Shown piece after piece: positions 16,746-27,100 of a stretch of 64,000 bases of DNA (positions are counted from its first letter, which is position 1; every line of letters starts with the position of its first letter). The notes under the pieces are model-generated. The model was not told where the DNA came from and ran no database searches. It saw nothing but the letters and a program-made list of their open reading frames with translations. The position numbers and the translations under genes were made by a program. The DNA comes from Rubrivivax sp. (GTDB taxonomy: Bacteria; Pseudomonadota; Gammaproteobacteria; Burkholderiales; Burkholderiaceae_C): the NCBI GenBank assembly GCA_030681795.1, contig JAUXRG010000114.1:1-64000 (forward strand). The letters run 5' to 3'.

Positions 16746-17602
16746 CCGGCGCAAATCCTGCGGACGCCTTCGATCCCGTCCGTGGTCGAACCATAGGTCA
16801 GCTCGAAGCACTGCGCTGCGCTGAGCATGTCGCACAAGCCGCGAAAACCGAGCTCACCCATGCGCTCCTTGTTGAAAGACTGCTCCGAGATCCAGGAGAA
16901 CGCTTCGACACGCGTCACCGGTTCGATCTGCAACGGGCTGTCGGCGACAAAGCGGGGGAAGACCACCCACGCCGGGCGCGCAGGCTCGCCGGCGCGCTTC
17001 ATCGATGCAGGTGGGCAGGCGGCATGGGTGATGGTGCCCTTGCGGGTGTCTCGATATACGGTGCCGACACGGCTGCCCGGGAAGGCGGCAACGATATCGA
17101 TCGCCGCATTCTTCACGCTGATCGGCCGGGGGTGGGGCAAGAGCATCCCCAGCTTCGGGTCAAGAATCGCCAACTCGTCCGACAAGAGGCGCCAGCCGTC
17201 GAGGTGTGTGAGGGCCGCACACAGCGTGCTCTTCCCCGCCCCGGGGAATCCCGGCAGCACCAGCGCGCGTCCATCGCGCTCGACCACCGCGGCATGCATC
17301 ACCAGATACCCCAGCGCACGCTGGGCCACGCACCAGTTCATGCCCCACTCGAACAGCGGTGCGGCCTGTTCGGCCGGCAAGGGGAAAAAGGGCTCGATGC
17401 CCTCCAGCAGAAAGCGCGCTTGCGGCTTCCACCACCGGCGCAGGCCGCCGGCCGGAACGACCTCGACGTCGAAGTCGACAAACGAGTCGCCCACCGGGCT
17501 CATGCAATCCAGGTAGTAGAAACCGACGTGCCGCGAGACGCTGGCCAGCGGTGAACGCAAGCGGATGTGAAACGGCGGGATATGAAGGACGGCGTCGATC
17601 AA
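16742..17602 (-). CDS. HprK-related kinase A
   Basis: 286 residues. The core is HprK-like: a Walker A GFPGAGKST at 118-126, an upstream conserved MHAAVV (His103), and LLSDELAILD at about 139-148. The N-terminal part differs from true HPr kinase, and no HPr gene is nearby. This matches the HprK-rel-A family, which occurs with a dedicated PqqD-like protein, encoded here immediately upstream. Probable role: an ATP-dependent step on a peptide or protein held by the PqqD-like chaperone; this is inference. The start is a TTG at 17602 with only a weak Shine-Dalgarno; it keeps the N-terminal FHIRLRSPLA region. It is coupled by ATGA overlap to the nucleotidyltransferase. Confidence 0.8.
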   Translation of the reverse strand: MIDAVLHIPPFHIRLRSPLASVSRHVGFYYLDCMSPVGDSFVDFDVEVVPAGGLRRWWKPQARFLLEGIEPFFPLPAEQAAPLFEWGMNWCVAQRALGYLVMHAAVVERDGRALVLPGFPGAGKSTLCAALTHLDGWRLLSDELAILDPKLGMLLPHPRPISVKNAAIDIVAAFPGSRVGTVYRDTRKGTITHAACPPASMKRAGEPARPAWVVFPRFVADSPLQIEPVTRVEAFSWISEQSFNKERMGELGFRGLCDMLSAAQCFELTYGSTTDGIEGVRRICAG

Positions 17603-17621
17603 GTCCTGGGAGTCCCGACTT

Positions 17622-17951
17622 TCACCGCGCCGGGCTCATCGAAGCACCGGACTCCTGGAGCAAGCCCGCGGCAACCAAACCGGCAACGGTCGAAGTCCAA
17701 TCCTGGCCGTGCTCGGCGCCTGCAGGCGTCGATTCGAACTGACGCCGAAGCGCATCGGGGTCCAATGGGCCCTCTTGGGCCAGGCGCCCCACCAAGTGCC
17801 GACTGATGGAACTCAAGACCCAGAAGTCACCCGACGCAGCGTCGAAGACAAGATGGCCATCCGCCTCCGGCCATACCGGCCCGAAGCGCATCAGCCTGCC
17901 AGCCCGGACGGAAAGTGCCATTCGAGAAAGAGGCTTCGTGCCTACTTGCAC
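17622..17951 (-). CDS. HPr-rel-A system PqqD-like peptide chaperone
   Basis: Small protein of 109 residues with the PqqD winged-helix pattern: HLVFDAASGDFWVLSSISRH, then a helix (LDPDALRRQF), then GLVAAGLLQE near the end. PqqD proteins hold a precursor peptide for a modifying enzyme. Here the gene sits between a Tat-exported Cys-rich protein and an HprK-like kinase. The start is uncertain: GTG at 17951, or ATG at 17921, neither with a good Shine-Dalgarno. Only 13 bp separate it from the stop of the upstream gene, so one transcript is likely. Confidence 0.72.
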   Translation of the reverse strand: MQVGTKPLSRMALSVRAGRLMRFGPVWPEADGHLVFDAASGDFWVLSSISRHLVGRLAQEGPLDPDALRRQFESTPAGAEHGQDWTSTVAGLVAAGLLQESGASMSPAR

Positions 17952-17964
17952 CTGCAGAAAAAAG

Positions 17965-18717
17965 TCAATTGCTCTTTACGCAGAGATTCGCCACGGGTGC
18001 GTTGATATCGTACAGACCCTCGATGTAGGAAATCACTTTGTCGGCGGTCCAGGGCACGGAGCAACCCGACAACGACGAGGGGCAATAGACCCCGGTGTTT
18101 TTCAACTGCGTCCACATGTCGATCACCTGGGCTTTGGTGATGGGATACAGAGCCGCCGCGCTGGTGAAATACCCTGCGTTCAGCCAGGCGCAACTCAAGT
18201 GACGCAACAACTGGCCGATGCCACCTCCGCCCCCGAAAATCTTGTTGGTCGGGTCGTAGATCGCAAACCACATGCCGATCGGATCGTCGGTGCCAGCCGG
18301 CACCCAGCCCGAAAAGAGGCTCTGAAGCGTTGTTCCCGGGGTGGCGATATCGGCCTTCTTGAGTTTCGCGGATGCGATGTCACACGAAACGACCAAGCCG
18401 CCGAAGGTCGGAAACACCCCGCCTGCAGTCACCCAGTTCCCGGCATGCTGAGGCTGGACCCAATACCCCGGGGACAGCCCTCCTGAGCAAGTAGCGGCGC
18501 CGGGCCTTGGACTGGTATTGCCACTCAGGGCCGCGGAAGGGCTCTGGCAAACCACGCCGCCGATGGCACTCTTGGCGCTGACCGCCAGGAGCACGCCAGC
18601 GCCGCCGCCCACACCGCGGAAAAGACGCCGACGCCCGCTGTCTACAGGAGGAAGGCCTTCAGGCGTCACGTCAATGCGCCCGGATTCGCCATCCTGCTGA
18701 TGTCGTTCTTGGTTCAT
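17965..18717 (-). CDS. Orphan Tat-exported Cys/Gly-rich protein, first gene of the HprK-rel-A cassette
   Basis: 250 residues, not recognised as a known enzyme. A twin-arginine signal lies at about 28-50 (SGRRRLFRG, then GGGAGVLLAVSA). The mature part has seven Cys (57, 77, 112, 176, 212, 219, 246), a CSGGLSPGYW motif at 77-86, a GGGGGIG run at about 162-168, CAWLNAGYF at 176-184, and YPITKAQVIDMW. The Tat signal suggests it folds, or gains a modification, before export. It leads a run with the PqqD-like protein, the HprK-like kinase and the nucleotidyltransferase, so it is the best candidate for the cassette's substrate. That role is inference; the alternative is an unrelated secreted protein. 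Confidence 0.7.
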   Translation of the reverse strand: MNQERHQQDGESGRIDVTPEGLPPVDSGRRRLFRGVGGGAGVLLAVSAKSAIGGVVCQSPSAALSGNTSPRPGAATCSGGLSPGYWVQPQHAGNWVTAGGVFPTFGGLVVSCDIASAKLKKADIATPGTTLQSLFSGWVPAGTDDPIGMWFAIYDPTNKIFGGGGGIGQLLRHLSCAWLNAGYFTSAAALYPITKAQVIDMWTQLKNTGVYCPSSLSGCSVPWTADKVISYIEGLYDINAPVANLCVKSN

Positions 18718-18851
18718 GACACAGTCCCGTCATTCGACCAGGGACAGTTCCCTGCACCTAGATTATCGCCATCTCATCCGCGCCGCGACCCCCCTGAATC
18801 AGGGTCATCGGTCAGGCCTTTTCACAGCAAATCACGGATCGAAGCCCACTG

Positions 18852-19859
18852 TCAGACCCTGTAGTACCCCCGATACCATTCCACGAACCGCCCCACCCCG
18901 GTGCGCACATCGGTGGCTGGCGTGAAACCCACCCAGTCGCGCAGCGCGTCCACGTCGGCGTAGGTCGCCGGCACGTCGCCGTCCTGCAGCGGCAGCAGGT
19001 TCATCTGCGCCTTCATGCCCAGCGCGTCTTCGATGCAGCCGATGTAATCCATCAGTTGCACCGGGTCGTGGTTGCCGATATTGAAGACGCGGTAAGGCGC
19101 GTTGCTGGTCGCCGGGTCGGGCGTGTCGGACAGATAGGCCGGGTTGGGCACGGCGGGGCGATCCAGCACGCGGATGACACCCTCGGCGATATCGTCGACG
19201 AAGGTGAAGTCGCGCCGCATCTGGCCGTGGTTGAACACGTCGATGGGGCGGCCTTCGAGGATGGCCTTGGTGAAGAGGAACAGCGCCATATCCGGCCGGC
19301 CCCAGGGCCCGTAGACGGTGAAGAAGCGCAGCCCGGTGGTGGGCAGGCCGAAGAGGTGGCTGTAGGTGTGGGCCATCAGCTCGTTGGCCTTCTTGGTGGC
19401 CGCGTACATGCTCACCGGGTGGTCCACCGCGTCGTGCTCGGAAAACGGCATCTTGGTATTGCCGCCGTAGACGCTGGAGCTCGACGCGTACACCAGGTGC
19501 TGCACGCCGCTGTGGCGGCAGCCTTCGAGCACGTTCATGAAGCCGACGACGTTGCTGTCGACATAGGAGTGCGGGTTCTGCAGCGAATAGCGCACGCCGG
19601 CCTGCGCGGCCAGGTGGATCACGCGGTCGAAGCGCTCGGCGGCGAAAAGCTGCTCCATGCCGGCGCGGTCGGCCACGTCGAGCTTCACGAAGCGAAAATG
19701 ATCGTGAGGCGTGAGCCGCGCCAGGCGCGCTTCCTTGAGGCTGACCTCGTAGTAGTCATTGAGGTTGTCCAGGCCGACCACTTCGTCGCCGCGCGCCAGC
19801 AGGCGCAGCGAGGTGGTCATGCCGATAAAACCGGCGGCGCCGGTGAGCAGAATTTTCAT
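18852..19859 (-). CDS. NAD-dependent epimerase, UDP-glucuronate 4-epimerase type
   Basis: 335 residues of the extended short-chain dehydrogenase type. The NAD-binding motif TGAAGFIG is at the N-terminus. The catalytic set is SSSSVYGG and YAATKKANE (the Tyr-x3-Lys pair). The C-terminal part is typical of nucleotide-sugar epimerases ([20 protein letters not shown]). The length and sequence fit UDP-glucuronate 4-epimerases, which make UDP-galacturonate for surface polysaccharide. It follows the nitroreductase-like gene by two bases, so the two are coupled; the ATG at 19859 is fixed by that spacing. Confidence 0.85.
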   Translation of the reverse strand: MKILLTGAAGFIGMTTSLRLLARGDEVVGLDNLNDYYEVSLKEARLARLTPHDHFRFVKLDVADRAGMEQLFAAERFDRVIHLAAQAGVRYSLQNPHSYVDSNVVGFMNVLEGCRHSGVQHLVYASSSSVYGGNTKMPFSEHDAVDHPVSMYAATKKANELMAHTYSHLFGLPTTGLRFFTVYGPWGRPDMALFLFTKAILEGRPIDVFNHGQMRRDFTFVDDIAEGVIRVLDRPAVPNPAYLSDTPDPATSNAPYRVFNIGNHDPVQLMDYIGCIEDALGMKAQMNLLPLQDGDVPATYADVDALRDWVGFTPATDVRTGVGRFVEWYRGYYRV

Positions 19860-19861
19860 AT

Positions 19862-20452
19862 TTACAGCAGCTGCGTCGCGACTTCGAATGGCAGGCGGGG
19901 GCCTCGCGGGTGGTTGCCGCTGGCGTCGCCGTAGCCCAGGTTGACGAGGAAATTGGCCTTCCAGCGCCCGTCGGGGAAGAACTCGGCGTTGAGCTTTGCC
20001 GCGTCGAAGCCGCTCATCGGCCCGCAGTCCAGGCCGAGCATGCGCGCGGCCACGATGAGGTAGGCGCCCTGCAGGGTGCCGCTGCGCGCCGCCGTGGACT
20101 CGGCCAGTGCGGCATCGCTCTCGAACATCGCCCTGCCCCCCGAAAAGGCCGGGAATTGCTCGGGCAGGAACTCGTAGAAGCGCGTATCGGTGGCCACGAT
20201 CGCCACCACCGGCGCGGCCAGGGTCTTGTCGACATTGCCCGGCGAGAGCGCGGGCTTCAGGCGCTGTTTGGCCGGCTCGCTGCGCAGGAAGACGAAGCGC
20301 GCCGGCTGGGCATTCATCGAGGTCGGACCCCATTTCAGCAGTTCGTAGAGCTCGCGCAGCGTGGCGTCGCTGACGGGCTCGGGCCTGAATTTGTTGAAAG
20401 TGCGCGCGTGGCGGAACACCAGGTCCGGGGACCGGTCGTCGAGAGGGCTCAT
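19862..20452 (-). CDS. Nitroreductase-family protein, malonic semialdehyde reductase (RutE-like)
   Basis: 196 residues from the chosen ATG. The sequence has the RutE/HadB pattern: [17 protein letters not shown] near the start, [19 protein letters not shown] (FMN-binding strand), and [20 protein letters not shown]. Members use FMN and NAD(P)H to reduce malonic semialdehyde or other aldehydes and quinones. No rut genes are near, so the substrate here is open. A GTG at 20491 is an alternative start, with GGGAAG overlapping the previous gene, but the extra 13 residues do not look like the family. The gene lies between cytochrome c and epimerase genes on one strand. Confidence 0.8.
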   Translation of the reverse strand: MSPLDDRSPDLVFRHARTFNKFRPEPVSDATLRELYELLKWGPTSMNAQPARFVFLRSEPAKQRLKPALSPGNVDKTLAAPVVAIVATDTRFYEFLPEQFPAFSGGRAMFESDAALAESTAARSGTLQGAYLIVAARMLGLDCGPMSGFDAAKLNAEFFPDGRWKANFLVNLGYGDASGNHPRGPRLPFEVATQLL

Positions 20453-20496
20453 TCGGCTCACAGGAAGGAGTTGGGTGGGATGCGTGACCACAGCGC

Positions 20497-21153
20497 CTAC
20501 TTCCCGGGCACGGGGAATTGCGCCATGTAGTCTGCGACGGCTTCGATGTCGGCGACGGAGTAGCGCTTGACCACCGCCACCATCTCGGGGTGGGAATTGC
20601 GGCGCTGGCCGTCGCGGATCATCTGCACCTCACGGACCAAATACGGGTAGTGCTGTGCGGCCACCCGGGGGTAGAACTGGGCCGCCTGCCCCTGGCCGGC
20701 CGCACCGTGGCAGGAGGCGCAATCGCGCTCATAGAGCCGCTTGCCGGGCGCCAGGGCCTTGCCCGGCCCCTTGTCGTGCTCGCCGCGAACGGGCAGGCTT
20801 TGCGCGTAGGCCGCGACATCGGCGACATCCTGGGCGGTGATCGACGGGTCGTCGATGACGGCCTGCATGACCGGGTTGAAGCGCCGGCCGGCACGAATGT
20901 CGGCCAGTTGCTTCATCAGCACCGAGGCATGCTGCCCCGCCAGGGCGGGAAAGTTGCCCTTGGCGCGCCCGGCACCGTCCTTGCGATGGCAGGCCTCGCA
21001 CAGCTCGAAGACCCCGGCCCCCCGCTTGGCATCGCCCTTGGCGGCCAGAGCGGCCCGCAGGTCGGGCTTGAGCTCGAACCAGGCGGGAGCCTGGGCGAAG
21101 GCCGCAGTGCTGCACAGCGCCAGCGGCCAGGCATTCCAGAGCGACACCTTCAA
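20497..21153 (-). CDS. Periplasmic diheme cytochrome c
   Basis: 218 residues. A signal peptide ([18 protein letters not shown]) is followed by two cytochrome c domains, each with one heme motif: CEACH at about 48 and CASCH at about 145. This is the cytochrome c4/c553-like diheme type, which passes electrons between the bc1 complex and terminal reductases or oxidases. The start is probably TTG at 21153, with GGAGG seven bases upstream; GTG four codons later... in frame is a weaker option. It is divergent from narK1 and may feed periplasmic nitrogen-oxide reduction, but that is only suggested by position. Confidence 0.85.
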   Translation of the reverse strand: MKVSLWNAWPLALCSTAAFAQAPAWFELKPDLRAALAAKGDAKRGAGVFELCEACHRKDGAGRAKGNFPALAGQHASVLMKQLADIRAGRRFNPVMQAVIDDPSITAQDVADVAAYAQSLPVRGEHDKGPGKALAPGKRLYERDCASCHGAAGQGQAAQFYPRVAAQHYPYLVREVQMIRDGQRRNSHPEMVAVVKRYSVADIEAVADYMAQFPVPGK

Positions 21154-21389
21154 AAGCACTCCTCCATTTGTAGATGCACAGCGCGGGGTGGCAAACGGAT
21201 CCACCCGCCCAAGCCGACCGCAGTCTCGACGATAGCGCCTGGCAGCCTGGGGCTGGCGCCGTAGTTCTTCCGAACGATGGCCCGTGAACGGCCATCGTCC
21301 TTCTGCCGGCCCGTTTTTGCCCGGCGGACGGATGGCCGCCGCGGCCACGACACGGGACAGTCGAGCCCTCGCTGCGACCCATCCAAACC
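21154..21389. promoter_or_regulatory. Divergent intergenic region, cytochrome c / narK1
   Basis: 236 bp between two divergent starts. It has a perfect 8-bp inverted repeat CGATGGCC-N7-GGCCATCG at 21275-21297, followed by a second GC-rich hairpin with a T5 loop at about 21303-21325. I saw no TTGAT-N4-ATCAA site of the FNR type, which is unexpected upstream of a nitrate respiration operon. Confidence 0.5.
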
Positions 21390-22673
21390 ATGGCCTCCAC
21401 TGCAACCCCCATCCCGCGCCAGGCCTGGAGCGTGCTGGTCGTCAGCACCCTGGCCTTCACGGTGTGCTTCATGGTCTGGATGATGTTCGGCGTCATCGGC
21501 ATCCCGCTGAAGAAGACGCTGGGCCTGAACGCCACCCAGTTCGGGCTGCTCACGGCCACGCCGGTGCTCACGGGTTCGCTGATCCGCGTGCCCCTGGGCA
21601 TCTGGACCGACAGGTACGGCGGCCGCATCGTCTTGTCGGTGCTCATGGCGCTGACCGTGCCGGCGATCTGGCTCATGGCCTACGCCACGGTCTTCTGGCA
21701 CTTTCTCGTCATCGGCCTGTTCGTCGGCCTGGCCGGTGGCTCGTTCTCGGTCGGCACGCCCTATGTGGCGCGCTGGTTCCCGCGAAACCGCCAGGGCATG
21801 GCCATGGGCGTCTTCGGCGCGGGCAATTCCGGCGCCGCGGTCAACAAATTCGTCGCCCCGGCGCTGCTGGTGGCCTTCGGCTGGACGATGGTGCCGCAGG
21901 TCTATGCCGCGGTCATGCTGGGCACCCTCATCGTATTCTGGCTCGGCAGCTCGAGCGACCCCAGGCACCTGGCGTCCTCGAACACCAGCTTTGCCTCGCA
22001 GCTGCTGGCGCTAAAGGACCCCAAGGTGCTCAAGTACTGCCAGTACTACAGCATCGTGTTCGGCGGCTACGTCGCGCTGAGCCTGTGGATGGTGCAGTAC
22101 TACGTGGGCGAGTTCGGGCTGGACATCCGCATTGCGGCCCTGCTGGCGGCCTGCTTCTCGCTGCCCGGCGGCGTGCTGCGCGCCGTTGGCGGCGTGCTGG
22201 CGGACAAGTTCGGCGCCCACAGCTTCACCTGGTGGGTCATGTGGGTGAGCTGGATCTGCCTGTTCCTGCTGTCGTACCCGCAGACCGACATGACCGTGAT
22301 GACCGTGGACGGGCCGCGCACCTTTCACGTCGGCCTCAACGTGTATGCCTTCACGGCGTTGATGTTCGTGCTCGGCATCGCCTGGGCCTTCGGCAAGGCC
22401 AGCGTCTTCAAGTACGTCAGCGACGACTACGCCCACAACATCGGCGCCATCAGCGGCATCGTCGGGCTGGCCGGCGGGCTGGGCGGCTTCGTGCTGCCCA
22501 TCCTGTTCGGCGCGCTGATGGACCTCACCGGCATCCGCTCCAGCGCCTTCATGTTGATGTACGGCGTGGTCTGGGTCTCACTCATCTGGATGTACTGGAC
22601 CGAAGTGCGCAAGACCGAGCTCATGGGCCGGGACGCGCCCGAGTCACCCTTCGCGGGGCCGTCGGCCCGCTAG
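21390..22673 (+). CDS. narK1: NarK1-type nitrate transporter (MFS)
   Basis: Inner-membrane transporter of 427 residues with about 12 membrane helices. The nitrate signature regions of the NNP family are present: GAGNSGAAVNKFVAP and GLAGGLGGFVLPILFG. The first helix region (FMVWMMFGVIGIPLKK) is typical of the NarK1 half, thought to work as a nitrate/proton symporter. It opens the run narK1-narK2-narGHJI, with 39 bp to narK2. In several denitrifiers the two NarK types are fused or paired; here they are separate genes. Confidence 0.92.
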   Translation: MASTATPIPRQAWSVLVVSTLAFTVCFMVWMMFGVIGIPLKKTLGLNATQFGLLTATPVLTGSLIRVPLGIWTDRYGGRIVLSVLMALTVPAIWLMAYATVFWHFLVIGLFVGLAGGSFSVGTPYVARWFPRNRQGMAMGVFGAGNSGAAVNKFVAPALLVAFGWTMVPQVYAAVMLGTLIVFWLGSSSDPRHLASSNTSFASQLLALKDPKVLKYCQYYSIVFGGYVALSLWMVQYYVGEFGLDIRIAALLAACFSLPGGVLRAVGGVLADKFGAHSFTWWVMWVSWICLFLLSYPQTDMTVMTVDGPRTFHVGLNVYAFTALMFVLGIAWAFGKASVFKYVSDDYAHNIGAISGIVGLAGGLGGFVLPILFGALMDLTGIRSSAFMLMYGVVWVSLIWMYWTEVRKTELMGRDAPESPFAGPSAR

Positions 22674-22712
22674 GCGCAGCTTGCCCCACCCACAACCCCA
22701 AGGAGAGCCCGC

Positions 22713-24095
22713 ATGGCTTCTCACGTGATTTCGCAATGGAACCCCGAGGACAAGGCGCAGTGGGAACGCTCCGGCCGCGCCGTGGCGCAGCGCAACCTGT
22801 GGCTGTCGATCCCCGCGCTGACGCTGGCCTTCGCGGTGTGGATGGTATGGAGCGTGGTCGTCGTCAACCTGCCGAGCGTCGGCTTCAAATACAGCACCAA
22901 CCAGCTGTTCTGGCTGGCGGCCCTGCCCGCCTTGTGCGGGGCCACCTTGCGCATCTTCTATTCCTTTGCCGTGCCCATCTTCGGCGGGCGGCGCTGGACC
23001 GCCATCTCCACCGCCACGCTGCTGCTGCCCGCACTGGGCATCGGATTCGCAGTGCAGAACCCCGCCACGCCCTATGAAGCCATGGTGGTGCTGGCGCTCT
23101 TGTGCGGCTTCGGCGGGGGCAACTTCGCCAGCTCGATGGCCAACATCAGCTTCTTCTTCCCCAAGGCGCAAAAGGGCTATGCGCTGGGCATGAATGCGGG
23201 CCTGGGTAACTTGGGCGTGAGCATCGTGCAGTTCGTCGTGCCGCTGGTCATCACCGCCGGCGTATTCGGCACCATCGGCGGTGAGCCGGCCACCGTCACC
23301 AAGGCTGGCCAGACCTCGCAGATGTGGCTGCAGAACGCCGGGTTCATCTGGGTGCCGTTCATCGCGCTGTCGGCGCTGAGCGCCTGGTTCGGGATGAACG
23401 ACCTGGCCGACGCCAAGGCCAGCTTCGCCGACCAGGCCGTGATCTTCAAGCGCAAGCACAACTGGCTGATGTGCTGGCTGTACCTGGGCACCTTCGGCAG
23501 CTTCATCGGCTACTCGGCAGGTTTCCCGCTGCTCATCAAGAGCCAGTTCCCGGGCATCAACGCGCTGCAATACGCCTGGCTGGGCCCCCTGGTCGGCGCG
23601 CTGATCCGCCCGCTGGGCGGCTGGCTGAGCGACAAGCTTGGCGGCGCCCGCGTGACCTTCTGGAACTTCATCGCCATGGCCGTGGGCGTGTACGCGGTGC
23701 TGCAGTTCCTGCCCCACGGCGGCCAAGGGGGCAATTTCATCGGCTTCCTGATTTCCTTCATGGCGCTTTTTGCCTTCTCGGGCATCGGCAACGGGTCCAC
23801 CTTCCGCATGATCCCGGTGATTTTCATGACCGAGCGCCAGCGCGAAGCCGCCCAGACGCCCGCCGCGCAGGAGCAGGCGGTGAAGGACGCCAACAAGGAA
23901 GCCGCCGCGGTGCTGGGTTTCAGCTCGGCCATCGGGGCCTACGGTGGCTTCTTCATTCCCAAGAGCTATGGCACCGCAATCGCCCTGACCGGCAGCCCGG
24001 ACGCCGCGCTGTACGGCTTCATCGTCTTCTACCTGACCTGCATCGCTGCGACCTGGTGGTTCTACAGCCGCAAGAACGCCGCCATGCCCTGCTGA
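22713..24095 (+). CDS. narK2: NarK2-type nitrate/nitrite antiporter (MFS)
   Basis: 460 residues with about 12 membrane helices. The NNP signatures read GFGGGNFASSMANISFFFP and a C-terminal GAYGGFFIPKSYG. The long loops, and the start MASHVISQWNPEDKAQW, are those of the NarK2 type, expected to exchange nitrate for nitrite. The ribosome binding site is AAGGAG, ten bases before the ATG. It is followed after 16 bp by narG, so import, reduction and nitrite export are encoded together. Confidence 0.93.
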   Translation: MASHVISQWNPEDKAQWERSGRAVAQRNLWLSIPALTLAFAVWMVWSVVVVNLPSVGFKYSTNQLFWLAALPALCGATLRIFYSFAVPIFGGRRWTAISTATLLLPALGIGFAVQNPATPYEAMVVLALLCGFGGGNFASSMANISFFFPKAQKGYALGMNAGLGNLGVSIVQFVVPLVITAGVFGTIGGEPATVTKAGQTSQMWLQNAGFIWVPFIALSALSAWFGMNDLADAKASFADQAVIFKRKHNWLMCWLYLGTFGSFIGYSAGFPLLIKSQFPGINALQYAWLGPLVGALIRPLGGWLSDKLGGARVTFWNFIAMAVGVYAVLQFLPHGGQGGNFIGFLISFMALFAFSGIGNGSTFRMIPVIFMTERQREAAQTPAAQEQAVKDANKEAAAVLGFSSAIGAYGGFFIPKSYGTAIALTGSPDAALYGFIVFYLTCIAATWWFYSRKNAAMPC

Positions 24096-24111
24096 ACGCC
24101 AAGGAACCGAC

Positions 24112-27100
24112 ATGAGCCATTTCCTCGACCGCCTCACCCATTTCAGCCTGCCCAAGGAAAGCTTCTCCGACGGGCACGGCGTGACCACCGGTGAAGACCG
24201 GACCTGGGAAGACGCCTACCGCAACCGCTGGGCGCACGACAAGGTCGTGCGCAGCACGCATGGCGTGAACTGCACCGGCAGTTGCTCGTGGAAAATCTAC
24301 GTCAAGGGCGGCATCGTCACCTGGGAAACCCAGCAGACCGACTACCCGCGCACGCGCTGGGACATGCCCAACCACGAGCCGCGCGGCTGCGCGCGGGGCG
24401 CTTCGTATTCCTGGTATCTGTACAGCGCCAACCGCGTGAAGTACCCGATGGTGCGCGGGCGCTTGCTGGAACGCTGGCGCGCGGCCTTGAAGGGGGCCAG
24501 GACGCCGGTCGACGCCTGGGCCAGCATCGTCGAATGCGACGACTCACGGCGCGACTACCAGAAGGTGCGCGGCATGGGCGGCTTCGTGCGCAGCAGCTGG
24601 GACGAAGTGAACCAGCTCATCGCTGCGGCCAACGTCTACACGATCAAGACGCACGGCCCCGACCGCGTGATCGGCTTCTCGCCGATCCCGGCGATGAGCA
24701 TGGTCAGCTACGCCGCAGGCAGCCGCTACCTCAGCCTGATCGGCGGCGTGTGTCTGAGCTTCTACGACTGGTATTGCGACCTGCCACCGGCCAGCCCGCA
24801 GGTCTGGGGCGAGCAGACCGACGTGCCCGAGTCGGCCGATTGGTACAACAGCACCTACATCATCGCCTGGGGTTCCAACGTGCCGCAGACGCGCACCCCC
24901 GACGCGCACTTCTTCACCGAGGTGCGCTACAAGGGTGCCAAGACGGTGGCGGTGACGCCCGACTACAGCGAAGTGGCCAAGCTCGCCGACATCTGGATGC
25001 ACCCCAAGCAGGGCACCGATGCGGCGCTCGCCATGGCCATGGGCCACGTGGTGCTCAACGAGTTCTACTTCAAGCAGCGATCAACGTACTTCGACGACTA
25101 CGCGCGCCGCTATACCGACCTGCCGCTGCTGGTGATGCTCAAAGAGCACCAGTTGCCCGACGGCACGAAAACGCTGGTGCCCGACCGCTACCTGCGCGCC
25201 AGCGACTTCGACGGCAAGCTCGGCCAGGACAACAACCCCGAGTGGAAGACCGTGGCCTTCGACAGCGCCGGCCGCGCCGTACTGCCCAACGGCAGCATCG
25301 GTTTTCGCTGGGGGCCCGAGGGCCGCGCCGACGCCGGCAAGTGGAACCTGGAGGACAAGGAAGCCAGCCAGGGCACCGACGTCAAGCTCAAGCTCTCGGT
25401 GCTGGAGGACGGTGAGCAGGCGCACGAGATCGTGGCTGTCGGCCTGCCCTACTTCGGTGGCATCGCCACGCCGCACTTCAAGGCCAACGCGCAGCAGGGC
25501 CAGGTCAACCACACCAAGGTGCCGGCGGTGCGGCTGCGCCTGGGCGAGGGAGATCAGGCCCGCGAATCGCTCGTCGCCACCGTGTTCGACCTCCAGGCCG
25601 CGCAATACGGCATCGACCGTGGCTTGGGATCGGGCGCCAAGAGCTACGACACCGACGCGGCCTACACGCCGGCCTGGGCCGAGAGCATCACCGGCGTGCC
25701 GCGCGAGCAGATCATCACCGTGGCGCGGCAGTTCGCCGACAACGCCGACAAGACCCACGGCAAGTCGATGGTGATCATCGGCGCGGCCATGAACCACTGG
25801 TACCACGCCGACATGAACTACCGCGGCGTCATCAACCTGCTGATGATGTGCGGCTGCGTCGGCCAGAGCGGCGGCGGCTGGGCGCACTACGTGGGCCAGG
25901 AGAAGTTGCGCCCGCAGACCGGCTGGCTGCCGCTGGCCTTCGCGCTGGACTGGATCCGCCCGCCGCGGCAGATGAACAGCACCAGCTTCTTCTACGCCCA
26001 CACCGACCAGTGGCGCTACGAGAAGCTGGGCATGGAGGAGATCGTCTCGCCCACCTTGAGCGAGGCCGACAAGGCCCTCTATGGCGGCAGCATGATCGAC
26101 TACAACGTGCGCGCAGAGCGCATGGGCTGGCTGCCCAGCGCACCGCAGCTCAAGACCAACCCGCTGCAGGTGGTGAAGGACGCCACCGCGGCCGGCATGG
26201 ACCCCAAGGACTACGCCGTGCGCGCGCTCAAGGACGGCACGCTGCAGATGAGCTGCGAAGACCCCGACGCGCCGCAGAACTGGCCGCGCAACCTGTTTGT
26301 GTGGCGCTCCAACCTGCTCGGCTCCTCGGGCAAGGGCCACGAGTATTTCTGCAAGCATTTGCTGGGCACCGAAAACGGGGTGCAGGGCAAGGACCTCGGC
26401 AAGGATGAGGCCAAGCCGAGCGAAGTGACCTGGCACGACAAGGCGCCGCAAGGCAAGCTCGACCTGCTGGTGACGCTCGATTTCCGCATGAGCACGACCT
26501 GCCTGTACAGCGACATCGTGCTGCCCACCGCCAGCTGGTACGAGAAGAACGACCTCAACACCAGCGACATGCACCCCTTCATCCACCCGCTCAGCGCGGC
26601 GGTGGACCCGGTGTGGCAATCGCGCAGCGACTGGGAGATCTACAAGGGCTTCGCCAAGGCCTTCAGCGAGGTCTGCATCGGCCACCTCGGTGTCGAGCAG
26701 GAACTCGTGCTGACGCCCCTGATGCACGACACGCCCGCCGAACTGGCGCAGCCCTTCGATGTGAAGGAGTGGAAGAAGGGCCAGTGCGAGCTGATCCCGG
26801 GCAAGACCGCACCGCAGATCGCCGTGGTCGAGCGCGACTACCCCAACGTCTTCAAGCGCTTCACCGCCCTGGGCCCCTTGATGAACAAGGTCGGCAACGG
26901 CGGCAAGGGCATCGGCTGGAAGACCGAGACCGAAGTCACCCAGCTCGGCCAGCTCAACGGCCTGACGCTGGCCGAAGGCGTGACGCAGGGCATGCCGAAG
27001 ATCGTGACCGACATCGACGCCTGCGAAGTCATCCTGCAGCTCGCGCCCGAGACCAACGGGCACGTGGCGGTGAAGGCCTGGCAGGCCCTGGGCAAGGCCA

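Noticed and set aside
16746-16835. 30-residue N-terminal extension of the nucleotidyltransferase
   Set aside because: It would overlap the HprK-like kinase gene by 90 bp; the ATGA coupling at 16742-16745 gives a better start.
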